Assembly (NCBI GenBank): GCA_022605405.1
Contig: JABYQQ010000017.1
Location: 930,001 to 994,000 of the forward strand
From: Earliella scabrosa
Taxonomy: Eukaryota > Basidiomycota > Agaricomycetes > Polyporales > Polyporaceae
Length of the DNA stretch: 64,000 bases
Direction: 5' to 3'
Below, piece by piece: positions 47,533 to 59,841 of the stretch; the first letter of the stretch is position 1, and each line of letters starts with the position of its first letter. The translations under genes and the position numbers were made by a program. Below the pieces are notes generated by a model. The model saw only the letters and a program-made list of their open reading frames with translations, did no database searches and was not told the DNA's origin.

Positions 47533-47882
47533 CTATGAGTAAAGTTCGCTAGAATAAAGGCTGTTCAACGCACTGAGCATGGCTAGGAGGCGAGCCATCA
47601 AGTCCTCGGCACGACGAGAGATATCCTCCCCTCTAGCGCGCGCACTCTCCAAGTCGCGGTTCATCCGGGCCATCCTCTCCCTGGAGTTGCGCTCTGCCTT
47701 CCGACGTTCAAGCTGAGTCATGCGCAACTCAATAGCGAGAGCACCTGTATCATGAGGTGACCGTGAGCAGGGAGACATCCGGATACAAATCATGAGTACG
47801 AACGAAGAGACGACGACTCAGAGTCGTTGGAAGGCGCATCTCCATCGTTAGACGGGCGGGGAAGGTTGGAAGGAGAAGACAT
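47533..47882 (-). CDS. Small Ser-rich/coiled-coil protein, unrecognised
   Basis: Exons 47882-47804 and 47744-47533 give 96 residues. The N-terminus is Ser/Asn/Asp-rich. The second exon is one long helix with heptad-like spacing, containing TQLERRKAERNSRERMARM and AEDLMARLLAMLSALNSLY. A TATA-like element (TATTTATA) lies about 60 bp upstream of the chosen ATG, which is why I prefer it to an in-frame ATG at 48002. I know no family. The heptads suggest self-association or pairing with another coiled-coil protein. Confidence 0.6.
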
Positions 47883-48513
47883 GTTGAAGAAGGCGGTCGC
47901 GGTGAAAGTGGAGGACGCAACCTGGCCGTAGGAAGGGTATAAATAACCGAGACTCACAAAGGTGCTTTTGCAGTCCGCGCTGGCCGAGGTAGCTTGGGCC
48001 ATAGCGAGCTATAGTGGCAGGTTCAACCACAAAGGCCATTGACGTTGTGTCAAAGCTCAGCATTGAACATGATCATGAGCATTCAATCCCAGGCCTAGGG
48101 CGACCACAAGCGTGCTCGCGACCACTCCATTGAGGTCGGTCTAAGGTCTATAAACAAAAGATTGTGAGCGAGCTCGCATAGCTATACGCAATAGCGCACC
48201 AAGCCAGCTTGTATCCCCGCGGCGCGGGGCCTGAGCGCGCACATCCTAGCTATAGTCCGAGGCGTAGTAGTAGAAGGAGGAGGAGGATAGTTGCAGACGA
48301 CGCGTATGCGCGCGCGAGATCGATCATGCGTGATCTGAGGGCCTAGGCTCGCCACGAGGTCGGGGCCGGCCGGCCCGGCAGCACCGCCATTTGAGCACCT
48401 TTGAATTCAACGGACCATCTGTGTATGTACTGCTGTCTACAAGCACTACTGCACTCGTCACCTCATCTCCCAACACAATATTATTCCAGGTACATTGGTA
48501 TGAGCCCCATCTC
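47883..48513. other. Short intergenic stretch
   Basis: Apart from the TATA-like element I see nothing here that looks like a gene. Plus-strand frames near 48391-48681 overlap the 3' end of the next gene in antisense. Confidence 0.45.
47938..47945 (-). promoter_or_regulatory. TATA-like element of the small coiled-coil gene
   Basis: TATTTATA reads on the minus strand, 56-63 bp before the ATG at 47882. It supports that start over the upstream ATG at 48002. Confidence 0.4.
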
Positions 48514-49368
48514 CTAACCCTTCAGAATTTCTATCAAGAAAGCTCTGCATACGAGATCGCGAACCCTCTCCGACGGAAGTACCCCAGATCCCGCGGCAGG
48601 TGGCTCCTTCATATAGTTCAAGACACCTTGCTGAACGCGATCCCGAAGCGCCGCCAACTTGATCACTGTATCCACCTCTAGCAAACGCCCCTCTTCAGCA
48701 GTCAACGGCTGAGCACGCGTCCCTAGAGCGTGATAGGACAGCGTAATGTCCGCATCGTCCAAACCGTACTTCGTCCACACAGCAATCTTCAGGACGTGGT
48801 CCATGGGGATGGCCTTCAAACGATCCACTGCGAGTGCCTTGATCTTGTTACAGCCCCACTTATGGCTCTGGTCTAACACTGTGATCCAATCTTCCGGACT
48901 ACGGGGCCGGGCGACCGGTGTTTCAACTCTGGTACGGTCAGTCCGAATTTATATCCCAACGACATTGCTGAGTTGGCTTACGAAGGGTAGAGTAGACTGA
49001 TGAACATCTCGAACCCATCCGATGACATCTCGCGAAGGCGTAGAGGGTGCGATTCCGACCTTCCTGTCCACTGCATCAAGGCGTCATGATAAGACGACCC
49101 TGTCCCAGCACAGAGAATGGATCGGTGCAAGTTGAACAGTATATCATCCACCTATAGATATAAGTTCGTCATGATGTCCTCGGATATAGTTGAAAGTGCT
49201 CACCATGATGTATAGGTTGCCATCCTCGAAATAGTATCGGGGGTGCCTCACGTGTCTTGGCGAAGTCTGAGTCGTGGATATGCCCACGGACTCCTCCGAC
49301 ATGACCATTGGCTCAGGCTCCAGCCTCTGATGGTCGTTCGCAACGGAGTGGGGTCGATTGCTCGACAT
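48514..49368 (-). CDS. BTB/POZ domain protein (third, short type)
   Basis: Exons 49368-49204, 49151-48982 and 48928-48514 give 249 residues. After a polar N-terminus the BTB domain reads RHPRYYFEDGNLYIM, VDDILFNLHRSILCAGTGSS, HPLRLREMSSDGFEMFISLL and YP. The C-terminal helical part has WGCNKIKALAVDRLKAI, HVLKIAVWTKYGLD and LTAEEGRLLEVDTVIKLAALRD. This is the common mushroom type of short BTB protein, more canonical than the two genes at 12435 and 22912 and with different intron positions. Presumed adaptor or oligomerisation role; no partner is known. A TATAAG element lies about 30 bp upstream of the ATG, so the leader must be short. Confidence 0.88.
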
Positions 49369-49397
49369 GTTGTGAGCTAATGACCGCAACCCCGCCC

Positions 49398-49403
49398 CTT
49401 ATA
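49398..49403 (-). promoter_or_regulatory. TATA-like element of the third BTB gene
   Basis: TATAAG reads on the minus strand 30-35 bp before the ATG at 49368. The position would put transcription start very near the ATG. Confidence 0.35.
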
Positions 49404-49663
49404 TGTATACGGGTGCGTTGCAAGCGCCAGCCTGGCGCTGAAGATCTCAGGCAAGTCGCCCACACGGGGTATATTCCCATTTAGTGCAGGTGTAACTCTA
49501 GTCAAGCTATTCCAAGGACGACATTCCCGGAAACGCCTCTTCCCACTTTGAGGTCTCAACGTACACGTCCGAGTCATGGCCATGGTGTAGAGCCCTCTTA
49601 GTGATAAGTACGAACATCGGTGACTGCGACTAATCACGCGTTAGACTTTGCAACCTGCCATTC

Positions 49664-50548
49664 ATGTCTCAAACCTGCGCCCACGAGCTCCAGTGCCCTA
49701 TCTGCTATGATGGTCTTCGACTAAGCCCTTATGGATCAGCTATTGCACTACAATGTGGTATGTCCGTTTGTGACCCCGCCGAGGATAATGATCTGACACT
49801 GGTATCGTCAGGACACATGTTTTGCTATACGTGCCTGTTGGCACACCAGCGTAATTCCAGAAACTGCCCCTCTTGTCGGAGCGAGATATTTCGCGCTACA
49901 CAAGTTCGGCTTCGAGATGATGGTGAAGGGCTCATACGAAGCACGGCCTCTCTGCAAGCTGAGCTTGTATCGCGCTTACACCGTCTGGTCACCTTGGTGG
50001 AAGAACATGCTCTGGGACACCCAATCACGCTGGAGTCGTTGTCGACAATCGTAAGCCTGTGAGTGTCCCGCTATGCATTATGCTTGATTCTATCGACTTA
50101 TGGTCAACGAAGGCTCGGGTCTTGCATCGATTTCGCTAGCACTCTGGAGCTCGACGGCAATACAACGGTATGTGATCAATCTGAACGAGCCTTGGGCTTC
50201 CCTCTCGGAGGCGTTGATAACATGATCGACTAGGTACGCCTAGCGTGCATGAGAGAGTTTCTCCCCGCTTTTCAAGGGGCGAATGTCAGATTCCAGGAAG
50301 ATCGTGTGCTCGTCGCACAAGTAACTCGGTGGACGGCACTGTTAGAAGCGGAGAGACAAGCCTTATCAGCTCTGGAACGTCAAGTGAATGCGTACCATAG
50401 GCAGTATGCCGAGTTAGATGGCGAGAAGTCGCTTCTCCTGTTCGACGTCCAGGAAGTGAAGACTCGAATTGAAGAGGAGGAGATGGAGCATCAGATGGTA
50501 GTGAGAGAGCTTTGTCAGCGCCTGGAAGGTCTACTATCTACGCCATAG
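49664..50548 (+). CDS. RING-finger protein with C-terminal coiled coil
   Basis: Exons 49664-49757, 49812-50058, 50140-50167 and 50234-50548 give 227 residues. A complete C3HC4 RING is formed only after splicing: Cys11, Cys14, Cys31, His33, Cys36, Cys39, Cys50 and Cys53. The 28 bp third exon restores frame. The C-terminal half is a long helix with heptads (VTRWTALLEAERQALSALE and VKTRIEEEEMEHQMVV). The layout is that of a small E3 ubiquitin ligase, with the RING recruiting an E2 enzyme and the coil giving dimerisation or substrate contact. The target is unknown. Similar RING plus coiled-coil proteins are common in mushroom genomes. Confidence 0.88.
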
Positions 50549-51973
50549 TAGAAGCATTATGCATGTGTACTTCGAGAGCAAGTAATGGCATGAGGTCCCA
50601 AAGAGTACGAGTAATTATATCGCGTCGACATGCCACCACTCTGCAATTCCTCATCCGGATGCCTCATGTATTTGTAGCTGTTTGTCTGCCACACAAAGCT
50701 TAAGCGCTAGCGAACACGAATCCAAATCCATCGTACTGGCTTCCTCTCTGTTTCTACTCGTTCTCCTGCCGTTGACTGCTCTGCCCCCACTCGACTCCAA
50801 GGGCATCTTACCCTTCTGAAACTTGATCTCAATTGCAACGGAGGTTCGACCAGGACGCAGGAGCCGTGTCCTTGCCTCACCAATCCCCCAAGACCCGATC
50901 TGCCCTATAGTCTATGGTACCCCATTGGTACCTTTACGACTCTACCATCTCCCTAGGCCTCCACTAGTTACCCATGTTGTGTCGGCTCCCTTTCCACGCA
51001 CGCGCTGCATGTGTGTGCACAACCAGCATCATGCCAATTTACTCTGCATATGTACATTGCGCCCCCGACCAAGGCTTGCGCGGCACACTATGGAGGACGT
51101 GCTGTCAGTCTGACGTTTCCCCGTCAATTGCGTGATCTCAAAGTCTGGCTTGCTATGGTGCACTGACTCCCTCTCGTCCCGACGTCTAGATTCCCCGTGC
51201 CTGGGCTCTTGAGACGCACCACGAGGTGCTCTGGTATTACGACAAGCCATGCCATCACGTCATATAGCACCTCAAGTCGAGAGAAGCCCATACCGCAGAA
51301 TGCCAACCCTCACTCTCGCCATGAGCTTCCGATAAGCATCGGAAACGGTTGGCACCACGCCGCCAAGCGCGTCTCCTAGACGAGGGGAGTACATACAACG
51401 TGTACGTCGGATTGAGCTGGCGCGAAGCTAGCGAAGACGTGTATATGTGAGTCACATCTTGCTGCCACTAGGACGGACGAACGACATGCATATGCAGACT
51501 ACTCGTCCGCTAGCTATACCGCTCACTGAGTACGCTTTTGTCCTCAAATTCAATCATATGGCGCGCTCGACGGCGGTCGCCAATACTGCGCTGTACGAGA
51601 CTTCATGTAGTTGTGTCATAGGTGGTATATATATGTATATATTGCCCACCATGACTATGCCCGCACAAGACTTACCAAGTGCACACTGAGTGCTAGAGGT
51701 TAGACCTCGGCATGCAACTGCCGATACGAACCCGGATGGCGCGGCCGGTCCTTATGTAGCGAATAAGAAGAAGCCTGTCGGGAGTAACAACCTAGCGCAT
51801 GCGTCTGCCACTCGGTATGTCTTCTTCGTTTTCATTGGGCAGGGCAAATAAATCATGCTACAGCGTACAGTTGAAGAAAGGCAGATCAGCAAACCGCCAA
51901 GCAAAGATTTACGACTCGCCCCATCTTCCAGAATCTGAGACCACCTTTGCCATCCTCAACAGTGGTATAGGAG
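50549..51973. other. Intergenic stretch
   Basis: I see no gene. Open frames in both directions have no motifs and no splice partners. A poly-T/C run lies at 50749-50770. Confidence 0.45.
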
Positions 51974-52797
51974 ATGGTGGGTGTTGACCCCGTCTGGAAG
52001 ACCGAGGACGAGATCCTGGACCTCCTCCGTGCCGATGTTGGCTTTGTGAGTCCTGTCTCTCGGATGCTGTATATCCTCCCAGTGCTCAACAGAGCCATTA
52101 GTTCGACGTAACAGAGACATATGAATCGGAGTTCACGGCTGACCCAGTCCTTCGCCCGACTGGTTGGCTGTGAGTACCCCAAGTCTTCTAGTAAGCTACT
52201 CTGCATACTCACGCACGTGCAGTGACGCGGACGAGATCAACTCCGATTTTTCAACGCTTTCGACGTCAAACATGGAGTCTTACCTCAACAACTTGACTGC
52301 TTTCAACAACCGCTGATACGACAGCGCTACCGGGAAGGCGGCTAGCCAGTGGATCTTCGACACCCGTGCGTAGTGCCGCGCTTCTGCTACGGAATGTGTC
52401 TAACTCGCGCGTACAATTCATGGGTGATCGTAGCGATGTCAGTGTCGCAGGTCACGCACTCCTGGCACGCACTCCTGGCAGCAATTCTCCGTTACCCCGC
52501 GCTTGGAGGGTACGACCTCGGGTCCAATCATCGGCGCGCATGAAGACTCAATATCGATCAACCTGAGCAAACCCCTCGAGCGCTTGGGCTCCCGGCGCGG
52601 ACGACGACGGGTCCGGCACGGCCAACCCCATGAAGATCTTCCGCGCGCTCCTCAACGCGGAGTTCAAGCCGACGACGCCGCTCGAGATCCAGTTCTACTC
52701 GGGAGAGGAGCGTGGTATGCTCGGCAGTCAGGCGATCGCGCGCAACTACAAGACTAACGGTGTTGAAGTCAAGGCCATGTTGCAGCTCGTCGACGAG
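51974..52797 (+). pseudogene. M28-type leucyl aminopeptidase pseudogene
   Basis: The fragments fit a secreted fungal M28 aminopeptidase in order. VDPVWKTEDEILDLLRA comes from the propeptide. TYESEFTADPVLRPTGW, NMESYLNNLTAFNNR, a stop at 52314-52316, then YDSATGKAASQWIFDT follow. Next is GAHEDSI, with the metal-binding His and Asp. Then comes PGADDDGSGT in another frame, and EIQFYSGEERGMLGSQAIA with the catalytic Glu. Homology stops at LQLVDE. The remaining metal-ligand region and the C-terminus are missing. In-frame stop, frameshift and truncation mark a pseudogene. Functional homologues release N-terminal amino acids outside the cell. Confidence 0.85.
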
Positions 52798-52970
52798 TCT
52801 ACGACCCCTGCGGCCCCGATCCACGCGCATCAACGCGTATATGCTCATCTTCAACGCGCTGATGCCCTTCGTCAACGCGTACACGACGCGAGACCACGAG
52901 TACACGACGCAAATTCACCCGTATACGCCTCTGTTCGACGAGTATGGACGCGTATACGCCGTGTAGCACG
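52798..52970. repeat. Low-complexity ACGCG/GTATAC-rich stretch replacing the pseudogene 3' end
   Basis: CAACGCGTATA, CAACGCGCTGA, CAACGCGTACAC, CGAGTACACGACGC and GACGCGTATACGC recur with irregular spacing. They begin exactly where the M28 homology stops. Several units contain the palindromes ACGCGT and GTATAC. Confidence 0.4.
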
Positions 52971-53362
52971 TTGGTATGGCTCCGTTAGCACGCTCAGTTC
53001 TGCGCCAGTGACTCGGGACCAGGCTCATATGCGTCTACTTACCTTCCGGCAATAGACATACTACAGCAACATGAACGATGGGCGCAGGCAGACGGCATAC
53101 GTAGGGTGCTCATGGACACAGGTACGTACTTCGTGGCATAGCGGACGTCCAACACTCTGGCCCCCAGTTCGCTCGAGAGGAGGGATAGGACGTATAAATA
53201 TGAGCTCGAGACCTGCGCAGCGCGCAAGATCTCAGTGTGTGGTCCTCGATATAGCAATGCTGACACAATGGTGCTATAGCGCCAATTACCTAGTGTCGAC
53301 ATTCCTACATTCGGCAAGCTGAGAACAGTATATGAGCAGCTTGACTTTGAAATGACCGAACC

Positions 53363-54660
53363 ATGGAAGACTTAGACTATCAACTCAGACAAACTGTTGG
53401 CGCCAGCGACGGGTGCACTCATATCTCTCATGATGCTAGAACTCTGAGAGTGCGTACAAAATATCTGATATTCCGCGTTCTGACGTCCAGCTTCTAAATC
53501 ATAGCCCACGTTGCTCACAATCTTGAGGATTCACCTCATATATGAGGACATCTTCCTATATTGTTCTCCTATGGCTCTGTTGCGTCTCGCGAGGACGTGT
53601 AGTGTAGCGTCTCGAGCGGTGCAAGATTACATCCGAGTAGCCTTCGACATCAACAAACTTCTGTCAACATTCTTCGACCGTCCTCGAGAATTTCGGTGTC
53701 TCCAAGCGCGAACGGGGACGCTGATTTCTGGCTCTATGGCGTTGCAATTTTTCAACAGGACGCGTTATCGAGACTCAGGTACGGAATATCATCAGAATAC
53801 GCCGTGTTCCCTCTGACATAAGTTGCCTTATATTATAGGTCTGGACGTGTTTGTCCACAAGTGTCATCGACAGGAGGTCGGGCGCTGGCTGTTGCAGGCA
53901 GGCTACTACTTCGTTCCTGGACCTCATCAAGACCCCGACTTTGAGGTCACTCTCCTTGACACCATCAGTATATCGCCTGATGGTTTCTACGCACTCGATG
54001 GCATATCATCCATGCTGACCTTCGTCAAAAAGGGTGACGATGTTGAGACAAAGGTTCAAATGGTCGTTTCAGAAAATGCTCCGATGGAAGTCATACTGAG
54101 CACGCATTCCAGTTAGGCATCTATGTGCTTGCAATTGGATGCATCGCGGTGATCTAATTATACCCACAGCATGTCTGATGAATGTGATCAGCTCTAATAT
54201 GGCATACTGTCTGTTTCCCCGCGCAACCTTGGAGGAACGACAATCTCTGTTAAGTTGCTCAAGTAAGGGCATCTACAGAAATCGTGGCGCAGCACTGGCG
54301 AAGTACACGAGACGAGGATACCAAATCGAATTTCGTGTTCCTCCCGAGACTTTCTCTCCCCAACGTCCGACCTTTCAGCTCGGCTGGCGGTGGCTCGACG
54401 ATGAAAATAGTTGGGTTTTACCGCTCGATGTCGTTGGAGTCGACCTGTCCCCGCACGGCCAAGACCCATCGGCAATCTGCAACTGGCGAATGCAATACGG
54501 AACCAACAGAGGTGCTGTCATGCACTTCAGTGTATTAAAAAGCGACGTCTTAAGGTATCGCTACCTGATCTCCGACCAAGACCTCTCCGCCCACATATCA
54601 CGCTTCATGACACTATTGTACAAGCAAGAATTAGAAGGCCTTGAGGAACCGGCGCAGTAA
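53363..54660 (+). CDS. F-box-like protein of a mushroom-expanded family
   Basis: Exons 53363-53449, 53505-53778, 53839-54111 and 54170-54660 give 374 residues. The F-box-like helices read LIYEDIFLYCSPMALLRLART. Family parts follow: ARTGTLISGSMALQFFNRT, GLDVFVHKCHRQEVGRWLL and GISSMLTFVKKG. The C-terminal half has WRWLDDENSWVLPLDVVGVD. The SGSxALQFF part with a following LDVFV motif looks nucleotidyltransferase-like in shape, but this is a resemblance and not a family call. Such proteins are numerous in agaricomycetes and their function is unknown. The first exon (MEDLDYQLRQTVGA) is the least certain. Confidence 0.75.
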
Positions 54661-55110
54661 GTTTGCTCCTAGAATAAGATTCGGCGGAATGAACTGATCA
54701 CTCGTGAACTAGAACTTACGACGCCATGCTGCCCACCATATGTCGTGACTTCCTTCGCTCTCTCGCGCATCGCCAGCTGTCTTGCATAAGACGGGTATGA
54801 TGGCGGAGACGGGGCAATCAGTACCTCCCGTGGCATTTACGCGGAAGAACAGACATACTAGTCGCTGTAGATAACCGAGTTATAGTGGTCTGAGCATCGG
54901 TTGGATAGCATAGGGTTCTGTGGACTACCATATTGGTACCAGTGTGACTAATTAGACTCTTTACCCAATGGCTGAAAGACCTGTACAACCGTGTTACCAG
55001 TACCCCGATACGACAGGCAAGCCGCAAATGTCTAGAGGCATTGACGTGTATCGTGGACCTTCAAGACGGTTACAGAGGGTATGCCAACGAGGAACGAAGG
55101 TATGCATGTA
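54661..55110. other. Intergenic stretch
   Basis: I see no gene or repeat between the F-box-like gene and the small gene at 55111. Confidence 0.45.
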
Positions 55111-55494
55111 CTACTTCGCAGTTGTCTGAGAGCAATACGTCAGAGGACGCAATCGGCGCAAGGAGCAATAACGTACGTCATTGACTGCTGTCAGTCGAAC
55201 CCGCGCGAGAGAAGAGGCATCTAGGAGGTAGGCGCACTGACGTAAGAGTTCATGGAGCTGTCGTTGTAGGGGAAACGGTAGGACTGTAGGGTCCTGGGCG
55301 AGTAATCCGCAGATCACCAATCGTATTGCTTCCACACCCCGCTCAATCTCTTTAGAGATATCCTCGAACCGACTATTGAGGGCGTCAAGAACAACAGCGT
55401 GGTCGACCTAGAAACGGTGTTAGTACAGTAACAAGAGGTTGGTTTATATAGAGCTCACCTGAGAAGGACGCAGCGATGATGGTCCTGCCGACAT
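55111..55494 (-). CDS. Small helical protein, unrecognised
   Basis: Exons 55494-55459, 55407-55177 and 55125-55111 give 93 residues. The junctions are phase 0 with good GT-AG signals. The main exon reads VVLDALNSRFEDISKEIERG, then AIRLVICGLLAQDP and LQRQLHELLRQCAYLLDASS, mostly amphipathic helix. The last exon codes four residues and the stop. I know no family. It is one of several short helical proteins in this part of the window. Confidence 0.5.
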
Positions 55495-56946
55495 GGGAGA
55501 TAGAGGTGGATGATAGAAGAATGTATGCCTAGGGAGATGTGTCGGGAATTTATAGCTACGATCAACCTACGTTCAGAACAATCCGTCGCGATCGACGTCT
55601 CGTCGATATACTGTATCGGAATTGCACTGTACCGAGTAGTTCCCCATCGTGGACTAAACTCTGGAATGTCGGACTTGAGAGCAAGGGGGTTTGGAGTGGA
55701 ACGTCCGCGCTGAGTGGTAGCGCGTGTCAGCAAGAGGGAAGGCGATATGTCGGGTGTCTGGGCTGTGTTGGGTAGAGGCGCCGAGCGTCGGAGCGGGGGC
55801 GGGGCTCCGGAGCGCCAATGTTGTGCAATGTTGTGCGGTGTTGTGAGGTGCTTGGTCTAGCGCTCCGCCAACTGCGTGCGCATGCGCAGGCTGGCTGCCT
55901 TTCGACCTCGCGATCTCGAACTGTTCTCCTACTTCTGGTCTGCGCTGCAGTTCTGCATGGCTCAAGGACAGCACAGGTCAGTTCATACTTCCTCAGAGGT
56001 TGCGCTCACGCTGTTATAATGCAGCTAGCTCGTGTCGGACGCGAATCAACCACCACTATGGATCTGGAGCAATGCGCTAAGCTACTGACGCACAAGCGCG
56101 GCAGAGCCATTGACGACGATCTGAAGACCCTGGCCTAGGCTGAGAATAGGTCTCATCCTATCTAACAGGTATAGCCTAATCCTAGTCGTGCGGTCTCTTC
56201 CGGTCGCTGCCAATACCGTCGGCCATTCCTGTCTCAGGTTATGTGAAGAAGGGAAGAGGTGATCTTGTTAGCCCGCGGGATGGTTGGTACGTCCTTTTTC
56301 CAGGTGCTCAGGATGCGTCTAACCTGATTACTTTGAGCCAGGATCTAGACTCCCTAAAATCTCCACGCTAGCCCGATACGAAGACATATCTCCACCTGCA
56401 GCTGTAGACGCACGTGGCTGTCCCAGAATGCCGACAGATCGCTCAAGGATAGCTGTCCAGTGATCTCCGATGGCACCAAAGCTGCTTGCGGCCATCTTGT
56501 AGTGGTGCCCTATATGCGACCCCGCTGACGCCTGTTGATGATAGGTGAGAGGCGTACCCGGAGTCTGTGTGTCCCCTGATGCTCGTACTCACTTCTCTCC
56601 TCTCTGTGACATGTTCTTCGTGGGTCGACATTCGGGAGTAGTAACGTAGGCCGGTAGCTAGGGGTGTGCTCGAGGAGGATGGGGTATACGCGCTCACCTC
56701 TGTCACGATCGTCTCTTGAGGCAATAGCAACAGGACTGGCGTCTCTTCTCAGGACGAGGTAAGTCGCTCGATCTGGCAATATCCCGTGTAAGGTCCACTA
56801 TCTGACTCTTTACCTCTCCTGATCAAGGATGGCGACCCTTGCTAGACATGGGTTATTACGTGACCTAGTTATTCTGTCTTATTTGTCCGGATCGCAATAT
56901 ATAATCCGGAGTGCTGCTCTATGCCCCCCGTCTGCGTCTTCTACAC
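55495..56946. other. Intergenic stretch with one possible exon
   Basis: A frame after an AG at about 56025 codes LARVGRESTTTMDLEQC and ends at 56138. It may be the last exon of a small gene whose first exon I cannot fix. Nothing else is supported. Confidence 0.35.
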
Positions 56947-59841
56947 ATGAATCGCGCGGCTGTTGAAGAAGATGGTTCGGACTCGGAATGGGACACGGCC
57001 TCGGCGTCCAGCGCCTCTGAGAAAGTGAGTGTACTTGGTCTATTGTGTTGGAACATTGTTGATGTGTCTCGCAGGTTCCGTCTGGAGGTCAGCGGGTAGC
57101 ATACGATTGGGCCTTCCAACATCTCCCGAATCATGCTTCACACCTCGCGACACGTGAAGCCGCGCAACCATTTGGACTGTCGTCGACAGTAGCCCCTGCG
57201 CATGCTACTGCTGCACACGCGGCTCGTGGTATCTCTACGAGTAGCATGATCAGTCCAGGTCACGCATCAGGCAAAGTTGACACCCCGAGACCACTCGCGC
57301 GGACTTCTGCTCGCAAATTACATCCCAGTCAAGGTTCTGATGTGATTCAACAAGATTCCGGGGCCGTCAGGATTGCACCGACAGCATACCACGCCCCAAC
57401 CACGGTCTCTCAGATTGAGATGACCGGAAGCTCCAGAGGTTGTACTACTGTAAGCCTGTCTTGACCTCGAGCCACACGGTCGAGTCGCTAAATGAACATG
57501 CAGGATTCTCATCACGGTCGAGGTCCTGATGTGATCCAACAATATTCCGGCCTCGTCAGGATTGCACCGACAGCGTACCCCGCCCCAACTGCCGCCGTCT
57601 CTCAGAATGAGGTAACTGGAAGCTCCCGGAGTCGCATAACTGTAAGCCTGTCCTGACCTCGGACCACACGTTCGAACCACTGAATGAATGTGCCCCTGTC
57701 CGCAGAGCACGCCGGGCCACCTCTCTGGACCTGGTGAGAGTTCGTTCTGATTTCGTGATGAACATAGGGACTTAGATAATGTCTTAGCAGACAGCCGCAG
57801 AATCGGAGGCGAACGCCAATTCCTGCTCTCACATCGCGGTAGTAGAATGGGCGTGATAGCGGAAGTGGAACGGGTATCGGAAGACAGATGTGGTACCGCT
57901 ACACAGGTAACGACTCCGCTACAGATGTAGTTTGACCGCTGACTATGCTATTTTGCTAGTTACATTCCATGCGCTCTGCGGAGCCGGTCGCTGCTGATGC
58001 CGGGCTTGCGCGTCAACGCAGCCCTCATCATTTAAGCTTCAGTCCGAGCATCTTATCTCCAAGTCGGGGTTCCGTACGTCAGACGGCTGTGGAACACCTT
58101 GGTGCATATGCGTCGAATCACGTACAATCAAGTCTAGGGGAACGCGGGATGCCTGGCACTACTATTCCTCGGTCAGAGGTAAGTGACGATGCCATGCAAT
58201 GTGGGAGCCGAAAATTTGATCAGATCCTTGAAGACGACATATAAGCCCGCAACTGCACCAACCTTTGTGCCGGCATCATCCCATGATGAATGTCGCGCGA
58301 CGCAGGTGGAACAGCACGACGGGTTCTACGACAATGCACCCACACGAACAGAGCGTCGAGATGTTTCATATGGGAATCCGACCGCCGCATCTCACGATCA
58401 TCACAATGCGGTACGAAGTATCCCGCAGCTCATCTTCATATCTAACCAAATCGCAGACGAGCATGCCGTATGGCGGAGCTAAACATGCTACGGCATCTTC
58501 GCAGAGTCTCGCGAAGACTGTTCCGGAGGGTCGTAGTCTTCAGCTCTCTCGTAACGCATCCTCCGGTACCTCCTCGTGTCCTTCAGGCCCGAACTATGGC
58601 TCTTCGGCAACTATGCCTGACGCGGACTCGAGCCTGAAGAAGGTATCGGGCGAACATGCGACTGATAGGCTAGCCGCAGTACGTTCTACGCTGCGCTCCG
58701 TCCTTCAGTGGTGCTGATACTTGCTGTCAGGAGGACCCTCCAAGATCCCGCGTCTCTGTAACACCTCCGAGGCAAAATCTAACACGCCTCATCTCTTCCT
58801 CAGAAGTCATGCGCTTTGCGGCTTTGGACGATTTTGCAGATGTAATCAGAAAGCTATACTTACCTCCTGATGTGTCGAAGTGGCAGCAACTAGTCCGGGC
58901 TGCAGTCCTTGTTGTGGGTACCATTGAAGAATGGGTATGTTGCTCGCCTTGCGTCGCACATCTGCTTCTAATCACAGATGAGACGTGTAGAGTCCGTTGA
59001 GAGCCCCGACGGCCGCTCGTACCATGCTCAAGGATGCCACCATCGCGACCTGCCAAAGTTGGGTAGACAATTGGCTTGAACTTCAACCACCCACTCGCTT
59101 CAAGTGTCCGAAAGGGTCAGTCACCCATCCGAACGCGCTCATTCGACCAACATGCACGCAACCGCGCGATTGGGCGCTCCTTTGGATGCATCCCCGCGAT
59201 ACCATATTCGGAGTAATCCTCGGCTTCAAGCTGTGTTGGCCTCGCTCTGCCCCTGGTGGAGACGGGTGCATGGAAGCTGGTACATGGGCGGCGTGGCTCG
59301 ACGACATACTGTGGGTCTTCTATCAGGTCCTGGAACAGTATGTGTCGTCTGTTGCGGCCGATGCTACCTGTCACTCATCCCTTGGACTCCGCAGCATAAG
59401 GGTCTATGGGAAGGAAGGGATGCTATCGGTCTTCAAGTCTCACACCGGGACTCAGCTTCGTCAGAAGCTCGACCTAGCCGCGGACACTTCGACTGCGTCA
59501 ACTGTGCAGATCCTGGCGAGTGGACCTTCCCACAATGCGGTGCGGTGAGTCAGTTCGATGCTTCCGAATTCGATGCGACACGCGTACGACTCTGATTTGT
59601 TCTCGTATATAGTTTACAGAAGAAGAGGATGCTCGATGTAGAAGACGACAAGGAGAGCAAGCGTGCAAGACCGCTCGTACCGCGCCGTGAGGGCATGGAC
59701 AACGTGCACATTCCCGATCTGTCCACAGGAACCCAACAACACAGCTGCAGTGACGACCTGTCCGAAACAGGGGAAGACCCTGCTCCGTCGTCCCGTGCGG
59801 ACTCACAGGCGGGCTCTGGAGACCGACTCCCTGTATCTTAA
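56947..59841 (+). CDS. Large unrecognised protein with a duplicated exon and basic C-terminal motif
   Basis: Eleven exons: 56947-57024, 57075-57449, 57504-57641, 57706-57733, 57791-57906, 57960-58178, 58306-58410, 58457-58678, 58731-58934, 58991-59544 and 59613-59841, giving 755 residues. Most introns are phase 0. The first two thirds are Ser/Pro/His/Gln-rich and likely disordered. The more ordered part begins near MRFAALDDFADVIRKLYLPP and includes QSWVDNWLELQPP and GTWAAWLDDILWVFYQVLE. The C-terminus has QKKRMLDVEDDKESKRARP, a bipartite nuclear signal candidate. The end of exon 2, and the intron after it, recur in exon 3. I recognise no domain. Ten frame-keeping introns make chance unlikely; the exon 10 acceptor has a competing AG at 58977. 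Confidence 0.65.
57333..57705. repeat. Tandem duplication of an exon part plus its downstream intron
   Basis: The segment from 57333 (GGTTCTGATGTGAT) recurs from 57522 (GGTCCTGATGTGAT). Both copies continue through SGxVRIAPTAYxAPT and VSQ, and then through a GTAAGCCTGTC donor and similar intron sequence. The offset is 189-192 bp; a 3 bp insertion in the second copy keeps the coding frame. Confidence 0.75.
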
